From Pseudomonas sp. URMO17WK12:I11 (GTDB taxonomy: Bacteria; Pseudomonadota; Gammaproteobacteria; Pseudomonadales; Pseudomonadaceae): 64,000 nucleotides of DNA. Where the stretch lies: NCBI RefSeq assembly GCF_007677725.1, contig NZ_VEDF01000003.1, positions 62,001 to 126,000 on the forward strand. The letters are read 5' to 3'. Below the pieces are notes generated by a model that was not told where the DNA came from, did no database searches, and saw only the letters and a program-made list of their open reading frames with translations. Position 1 is the stretch's first letter; each line of letters starts with the position of its first letter. Position numbers and translations under genes: made by a program. Shown here one piece after another: positions 56,611 to 64,000 of the stretch.

Positions 56611-59457
56611 TTACAGCGCGGCAATCCGCGCATGCTGTTCGGTGAAGTTGGCCAGGGCCTGTTCGGACTCGGCCAGCTTCGCGCGCTCTTTTTCGATCAC
56701 CGCAGGCGGCGCCTTGTCGACGAATGCTGCGTTGGACAACTTGCCGCCCACGCGCTGAACTTCACCTTGCAGGCGCTGGATTTCCTTGTTCAGGCGCGCC
56801 AGTTCAGCGTCCTTGTCGATCAGCCCGGCCATCGGCACCAGCACCTGCAGATCGCCCACCAGTGCAGTGGCCGCCAGTGGCGCTTCGTCGGCATCACCGA
56901 GCACGGTGAACGACTCGACCTTGGCCAGCTTCTTGAGCAGTGCTTCGTTTTCCTGCAAGCGGCGCTGGTCGTCGGCGCTGGCGTTTTTCAGGAACAGCGG
57001 CAGCGGTTTGCCTGGGCCGATGTTCATTTCGGCGCGGATGTTGCGCAAGCCCACCATCAGTTCCTTGAGCCACTCGATATCGCCCTCGGCATCTGCATCG
57101 ATGCGCGCCTCGACCGCCACCGGCCATGGCTGCAGCATGATGGTCTTGCCCTCGACGCCGGCCAGCGGCGCGATGCGCTGCCAGATTTCTTCGGTGATGA
57201 AAGGCATGAACGGATGGGCCAGGCGCAGCGCGACTTCCAGCACCCGCACCAAGGTACGACGGGTGCCGCGGGCGCGCTCGACCGGGGCATTCTCGTCCCA
57301 CAGCACAGGCTTGGACAGCTCCAGGTACCAATCGCAGTACTGGTTCCAGATGAACTCGTAGAGGGCCTGGCTGGCCAGGTCGAAGCGGAACTGCTCGAGT
57401 TGACGGGTAACTTCGGCTTCGGTGCGCTGCAATTGCGAGATGATCCAGCGATCGGCGAGCGACAGCTCATAGGCTTCGCCGTTCTGACCGCAATCTTCGC
57501 CTTTGTCCAGCACGTAGCGGGCGGCGTTCCAGATCTTGTTGCAGAAGTTGCGGTAGCCTTCGACGCGGCCCATGTCGAACTTGATGTCGCGGCCGGTGGA
57601 GGCCAGCGAGCAGAAGGTGAAACGCAGGGCGTCGGTGCCGTAGCTGGCAATACCTTCAGGGAACTCGGCCTTGGTCTGCTTGGCGATTTTCTCGGCCAGC
57701 TTGGGCTGCATCATGCCGCTGGTGCGTTTTTCCAGCAGGGCGTCGAGGGTGATGCCATCGACGATGTCCAGCGGGTCGAGCACGTTGCCCTTGGATTTGG
57801 ACATCTTCTGGCCCTGGCCATCGCGGACCAGGCCGTGCACGTACACGGTCTTGAATGGCACCTGCGGGGTACCGTCCTCGTTCTTGATCAGGTGCATGGT
57901 CAGCATGATCATGCGTGCAACCCAGAAGAAGATGATGTCGAAGCCGGTCACCAGCACATCGGTGGAGTGATACTTCTTGAGGAATTCGGTCTGCTCCGGC
58001 CAGCCCAGGGTGGAGAAGGTCCACAGGCCCGAGCTGAACCAGGTGTCGAGCACGTCGTCGTCCTGGCGCAGCGTCACATCGCTGCCCAGGTTGTGCTTGG
58101 CACGCACTTCTTCTTCGTTGCGCCCTACGTAGACCTGGCCGGCCTCGTCGTACCAGGCAGGAATGCGGTGGCCCCACCACAGCTGGCGGCTGATGCACCA
58201 GTCCTGGATATCACGCATCCACGAGAAGTACATGTTCTCGTATTGCTTGGGCACGAATTGAATGCGGCCGTCTTCGACGGCGGCGATGGCAGGTTCTGCC
58301 AATGGCTTGGTCGACACGTACCACTGGTCGGTGAGCCATGGCTCGATGACGGTGCCCGAACGGTCGCCCTTCGGCACTTTCAAGGCGTGGTCGTCGATGC
58401 TGACCAGCAGGCCCTGGGCGTCGAGGTCGGCAACGATCTGCTTGCGCGCGATGAAGCGGTCCAGGCCGGCGTACTGGGCAGGCAGGCTGGTATCCACGGC
58501 GTCGTTGACGCTGCCGTCGAGGTTGAAGGCCTGGGCGGCAGACAACACCAGCGCGTTCTTGTCGAAGATGTTGAGCAGTGGCAAGTTGTGGCGCTTGCCG
58601 ACCTCATAGTCGTTGAAGTCGTGTGCCGGGGTGATTTTCACGCAACCGGTGCCGAACTCTGGATCGCAGTAGTCGTCGGCGACGATCGGGATGCGCCGGC
58701 CCACCAACGGCAGTTCGACGAACTTGCCGATCAGCGCCTGATAGCGTTCGTCGTTCGGGTTGACGGCGACGGCGGCATCACCGAGCAGGGTTTCCGGACG
58801 GGTCGTGGCGACTACCAGGTAGTCGTGGCCCTCGGCGGTCTTGGCGCCGTCGGCCAGCGGGTAGCGCAGGTTCCACAGATGACCTTTCTCGTCGTGGTTT
58901 TCCACTTCCAGATCGGAGATCGCCGTGTGCAGTTTGGTGTCCCAGTTGACCAGGCGTTTGCCGCGGTAGATCAGGCCATCTTCATGCAGGCGCACGAAGG
59001 CTTCCTTGACCGCTTCGGAGAGGCCATCGTCCATGGTGAAACGCTCGCGGCTCCAGTCGACCGACGAGCCCAGGCGACGGATCTGGCGGCTGATGTTGCC
59101 ACCGGACTGATCTTTCCACTCCCAGATCTTCTCGAGGAATTTCTCGCGCCCCAGGTCATGGCGGTTCTGGCCTTTGGCCTCGAGCTGACGCTCGACCAGC
59201 ATCTGCGTGGCGATACCGGCGTGGTCGGTGCCGGGTTGCCACAGGGTGTCGCGGCCCTGCATGCGGCGGAAACGGATCAGGGCATCCATGATCGCGTTGT
59301 TGAAACCGTGGCCCATGTGCAGGCTGCCCGTCACGTTCGGTGGCGGGATCATGATGGTGTAGGACTCACCTGCACCTTGCGGGGCGAAATAATTTTCGGA
59401 CTCCCAGGTGTTGTACCAGGAAGTTTCGATGGCGTGCGGCTGGTAGGTCTTATCCAT
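56611..59457 (-). CDS. valS: Valyl-tRNA synthetase
   Basis: A 948-residue class I aminoacyl-tRNA synthetase. HIGH motif: [18 protein letters not shown] (about residues 42-59). The CP1 editing domain lies about 200-400, the KMSKS motif is in [14 protein letters not shown] (near 560), the anticodon-binding domain follows, and a C-terminal coiled coil ([19 protein letters not shown]) ends the protein. The ATG at 59457 begins [16 protein letters not shown]. It precedes rlmF and is followed upstream by the holC-linked small gene. Confidence 0.98.
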   Translation of the reverse strand: MDKTYQPHAIETSWYNTWESENYFAPQGAGESYTIMIPPPNVTGSLHMGHGFNNAIMDALIRFRRMQGRDTLWQPGTDHAGIATQMLVERQLEAKGQNRHDLGREKFLEKIWEWKDQSGGNISRQIRRLGSSVDWSRERFTMDDGLSEAVKEAFVRLHEDGLIYRGKRLVNWDTKLHTAISDLEVENHDEKGHLWNLRYPLADGAKTAEGHDYLVVATTRPETLLGDAAVAVNPNDERYQALIGKFVELPLVGRRIPIVADDYCDPEFGTGCVKITPAHDFNDYEVGKRHNLPLLNIFDKNALVLSAAQAFNLDGSVNDAVDTSLPAQYAGLDRFIARKQIVADLDAQGLLVSIDDHALKVPKGDRSGTVIEPWLTDQWYVSTKPLAEPAIAAVEDGRIQFVPKQYENMYFSWMRDIQDWCISRQLWWGHRIPAWYDEAGQVYVGRNEEEVRAKHNLGSDVTLRQDDDVLDTWFSSGLWTFSTLGWPEQTEFLKKYHSTDVLVTGFDIIFFWVARMIMLTMHLIKNEDGTPQVPFKTVYVHGLVRDGQGQKMSKSKGNVLDPLDIVDGITLDALLEKRTSGMMQPKLAEKIAKQTKAEFPEGIASYGTDALRFTFCSLASTGRDIKFDMGRVEGYRNFCNKIWNAARYVLDKGEDCGQNGEAYELSLADRWIISQLQRTEAEVTRQLEQFRFDLASQALYEFIWNQYCDWYLELSKPVLWDENAPVERARGTRRTLVRVLEVALRLAHPFMPFITEEIWQRIAPLAGVEGKTIMLQPWPVAVEARIDADAEGDIEWLKELMVGLRNIRAEMNIGPGKPLPLFLKNASADDQRRLQENEALLKKLAKVESFTVLGDADEAPLAATALVGDLQVLVPMAGLIDKDAELARLNKEIQRLQGEVQRVGGKLSNAAFVDKAPPAVIEKERAKLAESEQALANFTEQHARIAAL

Positions 59458-59597
59458 GCGCGGCGGGACCCTGTGCATTTATTCGGGAAAGCCGAAAAGT
59501 ATAACCAAGGCACAAGGTTTAAGCGACAGGCTGCGGGCCGCTGGCAGCGCCAACGCGACACAAGGCCGCTGCCAGTAAACGAGCAGACGGTGGTGAA

Positions 59598-59960
59598 TTA
59601 CTCGGAACGCTTGATCAGGCGCTCGATGCGCGCATCCAGCCGGCGCTTGATTTCGTTTTCGATGTGCGGGGTGAAGTCGTTGATGACGTCTTGCATGATC
59701 ATCTGCGCGGCGGCGCGCAACTCGCTCTCAAGGTGCAGCAGGGTATCCTGGCGGCGGGTTTGCGGGTCGTCCTCGGGCACAGGCTCAGCGGCCAGGGTTG
59801 GCGCCACATTGCCGGCCGGCTCATCGAGCCGCAACGGCATTTGCTCGACCGTCTCGGTGAGCAGCGGCGGCTGCAGGTCGGCATCGCCCAACAGCTGGCG
59901 TATCGACTCCAGGTCGTCGAGCAGGTGGGTGGAATCGGGTAGGGCGGAGGGCTTTTCCAT
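59598..59960 (-). CDS. Conserved protein of unknown function downstream of holC
   Basis: A 120-residue acidic protein of unknown function. The N-terminal half (EKPSALPDSTHLLDDLESIRQLLGD) is polar; the C-terminal half (ESELRAAAQMIMQDVINDF and IENEIKRRLDARIERLIKRS) is predicted to form long helices, perhaps a coiled coil. There is no signal peptide or known motif. A TTG at 59969 overlapping the holC stop is an alternative start; neither has a strong Shine-Dalgarno. Its close link to holC suggests coupled translation, and it is sometimes labelled a chi-associated protein; I see no sequence support for a polymerase role. Confidence 0.75.
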   Translation of the reverse strand: MEKPSALPDSTHLLDDLESIRQLLGDADLQPPLLTETVEQMPLRLDEPAGNVAPTLAAEPVPEDDPQTRRQDTLLHLESELRAAAQMIMQDVINDFTPHIENEIKRRLDARIERLIKRSE

Positions 59961-59965
59961 CGTCG

Positions 59966-60394
59966 TCAAAGTCGCTGTAAGCGGTGGTCTTGCAGAGCAT
60001 AGCCCCGTTCACGGTAGAAACGGAACCGCTCGCGCGCAGATTGGCGAATGCCGGGTTCCTCCACCACGATCTCGGCTACCCGCTCGAACTGGCCGACGAA
60101 TCCGGGCACATCGGCGCCCAGGTTGATCAGCAGGTCGCGGTGCGCCCCGGCGTCCTCGCCCACGCCCAGGGCCACTGGGGCATCCGCGCACGCTTCGGCG
60201 AGGTCGTGGGGCACGAAGGCTTCGCCCTTGAAACGCCACAGGCGCATGTCCAGTTCGTCACGTTGCGCGGCATCCTGGCAGTGCAGGTAAACGCGATGGC
60301 CTAGCCGCCAGGCCTTTTCGCACAGTTTGCAGGCGAAATCCAGGCGCGCCGCCAGGGCGTCGGTGGGCAGGATGTAGAAGTCGACTTTACTCAT
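59966..60394 (-). CDS. holC: DNA polymerase III chi subunit HolC
   Basis: A 142-residue chi subunit, which links the clamp loader (through psi) to single-strand-binding protein. It starts MSKVDFYILPTDALAARLDF, and the central LWRFKGEAFVPHDLAEA and INLGADVPGF are typical. It follows pepA by 50 bases; that gap holds a 7-bp hairpin (60410-60416/60430-60436). The pepA-holC-valS arrangement is conserved in gamma-proteobacteria. Confidence 0.93.
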   Translation of the reverse strand: MSKVDFYILPTDALAARLDFACKLCEKAWRLGHRVYLHCQDAAQRDELDMRLWRFKGEAFVPHDLAEACADAPVALGVGEDAGAHRDLLINLGADVPGFVGQFERVAEIVVEEPGIRQSARERFRFYRERGYALQDHRLQRL

Positions 60395-60444
60395 GCTTGT
60401 GCAATACCGGCCGGCGACGCACGAGACGCCGCCGGCTCACGGCA

Positions 60445-62121
<1,677 letters not shown>

Positions 62122-62226
62122 GCGCGCACTTCATATGGAGGTTCGCCGTTGGCGAACCGGCATTGGTCCTGGCTGTCACAGGCCAATGTTTGGCAGTCTG
62201 CCCCTGACAACCCAGGAGTGTCTGGT

Positions 62227-63342
62227 TTGATCGTCTTTCGCTATCTTTCCCGCGAGGTCCTGGTGACCTTGAGCGCCGTCAGTGCCGTGCTGCTGGTGAT
62301 CATCATGAGCGGGCGTTTCATCAAGTACCTGGCCCAGGCCGCCCAGGGCGTGCTCGACCCCGGCGTGCTGTTCATGATCATGGGCTTTCGCTTGCCAGGC
62401 TTCCTGCAGCTGATCCTGCCGCTGGGCTTGTTCCTCGGCATCCTGCTGGCCTACGGCCGGCTGTACCTGGAAAGCGAAATGACCGTGCTCTCGGCCACCG
62501 GCATGAGCCAACAGCGCTTGCTCGGCCTGACCCTGGCGCCGGCGGCGCTGGTCGCCGTGTTGGTCGCCTGGCTGAGCCTGAGCCTGGCGCCCTTGGGCGT
62601 GGCCCAGGTGCAGCAGATCATCGCCCAGCAAGATACCTTGACCGAATTCGACACCTTGGTGCCGGGGCGCTTCCAGACCCTGCGCGACGGCTCGCGGGTC
62701 ACCTACACCGAGCAGCTGTCGGACGACCGGGTAAAGCTTGACGGCGTGTTCATCTCCGAGAAGCGCTTCAACCAGGACAAGACCAAGGACCGCGCGCCTT
62801 CGGTATTGGTCGCCGAAAAGGGGCATCAGGAAATCCAGGCTGACGGCAACCGCTACCTGGTGCTGGAGAATGGCTACCGCTATGACGGCAACCCAGGCCA
62901 GGCCGATTACCGCGCCATCAAGTACGACACCTACGGGGTGTTGCTGCCCAAGCCGGAAGTCGCCCAGGAAGTGACCGATCGCGAAGCGATCCCGACCCTC
63001 GACCTGTTCGGCAAGACCGACCTGCGCGAGCGCGCCGAACTGCAGTGGCGCCTGTCGCTGCCGATCCTGGTCTTCATCGTGACCCTGATGGCCGTGCCGC
63101 TGTCCAGGGTCAATCCGCGCCAGGGCCGCTTCCTCAAACTGCTGCCGGCGATTCTTCTGTACATGGCTTACCTGACGATGCTGATTTCCGTACGCGGCGC
63201 CCTGGAGAAGGGCAAGTTGCCGATTGGCCTGGGCATCTGGTGGGTGCATGGCCTGTTCCTGTTGATCGGTGTCGCCCTGATGTACTGGGAGCCGCTGCGC
63301 CTGAAACTGGCTGCCCGTCGTGCGGAGGTGGCCCATGGCTAA
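62227..63342 (+). CDS. lptF: LPS export ABC transporter permease LptF
   Basis: A 371-residue inner-membrane permease of LptB2FG, with six helices and a large periplasmic jellyroll (about residues 130-265). It begins at TTG (62227), with AGGAG eight bases upstream, giving LIVFRYLSREVLVTLSAVSA; the start residue will be Met. An upstream in-frame GTG/ATG region (62149) lacks a ribosome site. Lys/Glu-rich ESEMTVLSATGMSQQRLL is the coupling-helix region. It overlaps lptG by eight bases. Confidence 0.95.
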   Translation: MIVFRYLSREVLVTLSAVSAVLLVIIMSGRFIKYLAQAAQGVLDPGVLFMIMGFRLPGFLQLILPLGLFLGILLAYGRLYLESEMTVLSATGMSQQRLLGLTLAPAALVAVLVAWLSLSLAPLGVAQVQQIIAQQDTLTEFDTLVPGRFQTLRDGSRVTYTEQLSDDRVKLDGVFISEKRFNQDKTKDRAPSVLVAEKGHQEIQADGNRYLVLENGYRYDGNPGQADYRAIKYDTYGVLLPKPEVAQEVTDREAIPTLDLFGKTDLRERAELQWRLSLPILVFIVTLMAVPLSRVNPRQGRFLKLLPAILLYMAYLTMLISVRGALEKGKLPIGLGIWWVHGLFLLIGVALMYWEPLRLKLAARRAEVAHG

Positions 63343-64000
63343 GCTCGACCGTTATATCGGCATGAGTGTGCTGCTGGCCATTCTGGCCGTGCTGGGCATC
63401 ATCCTGGGGCTGGCTTCGCTGTTCGCCTTCATCGACGAAATGAGCGATCTGAGCGATACCTACACGGTGATGGACGCGGGCAACTTCGTGCTCCTGACGG
63501 CGCCGCGGCGCCTGTACGAGATGCTCCCGATGGCTGCGCTGATCGGCTGCCTGATCGGCCTTGGCAGCCTTGCCAGCAGCAGTGAACTGACCATCATGCG
63601 CGCTGCCGGGGTGTCCATCGGGCGGATCGTCTGGGCGGTGATGAAGCCGATGCTGGTGCTGATGCTGGTCGGGCTGCTGATCGGTGAATATGTCGCGCCA
63701 GTGACCGAGAACAAGGCCCAGGCCGACCGTTCCCTGGCCCAGGGTGGCGGCGAGGCGCAGAGTTCCAAGCGCGGCATGTGGCACCGCCAGGGCGAGGAGT
63801 TCGTGCACATCAACGCCGTACAGCCCAGCGGCCTGCTGCTGGGGGTGACACGCTACCGCTTCGATGAAGCGCGCAAGATCCAGACCTCGAGCTTCGCGCG
63901 TCGCGCGCAGTTCGTCGATGGCCAGTGGATGCTCAGCGATGTCAGCACCACGTTCTTCCGTGGCGATCACACCGAAGTGGTCAAGGCACCGAGCGAACGC
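63335..64000 (+). CDS. lptG: LPS export ABC transporter permease LptG (partial, 3' end outside window)
   Basis: The first 222 codons of LptG, partner of LptF. It starts MAKLDRYIGMSVLLAILAVL, and the coupling region SELTIMRAAGVSIGRI and three membrane helices are visible, followed by the start of the periplasmic domain. The ATG at 63335 lies within the end of lptF, with GGAGG ten bases upstream. The rest lies beyond the right edge. Confidence 0.96.
   Translation, partial: MAKLDRYIGMSVLLAILAVLGIILGLASLFAFIDEMSDLSDTYTVMDAGNFVLLTAPRRLYEMLPMAALIGCLIGLGSLASSSELTIMRAAGVSIGRIVWAVMKPMLVLMLVGLLIGEYVAPVTENKAQADRSLAQGGGEAQSSKRGMWHRQGEEFVHINAVQPSGLLLGVTRYRFDEARKIQTSSFARRAQFVDGQWMLSDVSTTFFRGDHTEVVKAPSER

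Noticed and set aside
59598..59969. Calling the small gene behind holC a polymerase III chi subunit
   Set aside because: holC itself (59966-60394) carries the chi sequence; the small protein shares no visible similarity with it.
55606..60126. A 1506-codon open frame on the plus strand opposite rlmF and valS
   Set aside because: It is antisense to well-identified genes, with low-complexity composition rich in Val, Gly, Gln and Ala. Such frames are a by-product of high-GC third-position bias.

Overview
The window is chromosomal DNA of a fluorescent Pseudomonas, most likely of the P. putida group. Gene content, high-GC codon use and gene order support this: the roxSR, gatCAB, mreBCD, fagA-fumC-orfX-sodA, rpoN/ptsN/ptsO, ttg2 (mla) and hupN neighbourhoods follow the order I remember from P. 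putida KT2440. That comparison is from memory and was not computed. Nearly all of the sequence is coding. I see no rRNA, tRNA, CRISPR array, insertion sequence, prophage or integrated element, so this is core genome. I found no candidate for a wholly new multi-gene system. The interesting points are unusual start codons, hairpins between genes, one secreted toxin-like gene and one hydrolase with altered metal ligands.

Layout. 1-5817 (minus): peptide uptake, with three dipeptide-binding-protein paralogues (one cut by the window edge) around an OprD-family porin. 6167-6883 (minus): a periplasmic SIMPL-domain protein. 7087-8903 (plus): the RoxS/RoxR redox two-component system. 9074-11430 (plus): an AEC-family carrier and an amino-acid permease. 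11478-16278 (minus): a cation/Ca2+ antiporter, an RlpA-like lipoprotein and gatB-gatA-gatC. 16484-27606 (plus): mreB-mreC-mreD-maf-rng-yhdP-nitrilase-like-tldD, a cell-shape and envelope cluster. darP (minus) sits between tldD and pmbA. 29743-32646: a Fur-box-controlled iron-sparing operon (fagA-fumC-orfX-sodA), followed by a ZIP metal transporter.

33599-40611 (minus): kdsD-kdsC-lptC-lptA-lptB-rpoN-hpf-ptsN-rapZ-ptsO. This joins Kdo synthesis and LPS export to sigma-54 and the nitrogen phosphotransferase system. 40859-48796 (plus): mlaFEDCB (ttg2), ibaG, murA, hisG, hisD and hisC. 48805-53849: more variable genes, namely a sulfatase-like lipoprotein, a GntR regulator with an MFS exporter, an NTF2-like protein, a halovibrin-like secreted protein and a GIY-YIG protein. 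53850-62226: ndpA and hupN (two nucleoid proteins, divergent), rlmF, valS, a small unknown gene, holC and pepA. 62227-64000 (plus): lptF and the start of lptG.

Envelope construction dominates: MreBCD elongasome, MurA, Kdo pathway, both halves of the Lpt export machine, Mla lipid transport, YhdP and an RlpA-like protein. The regulators encoded beside it are RpoN, PTS-Ntr, RapZ and RoxSR. Starts were chosen from Shine-Dalgarno position and family N-termini. Two genes (mreC and the antiporter) appear to start at ATT, and several others at TTG or GTG.
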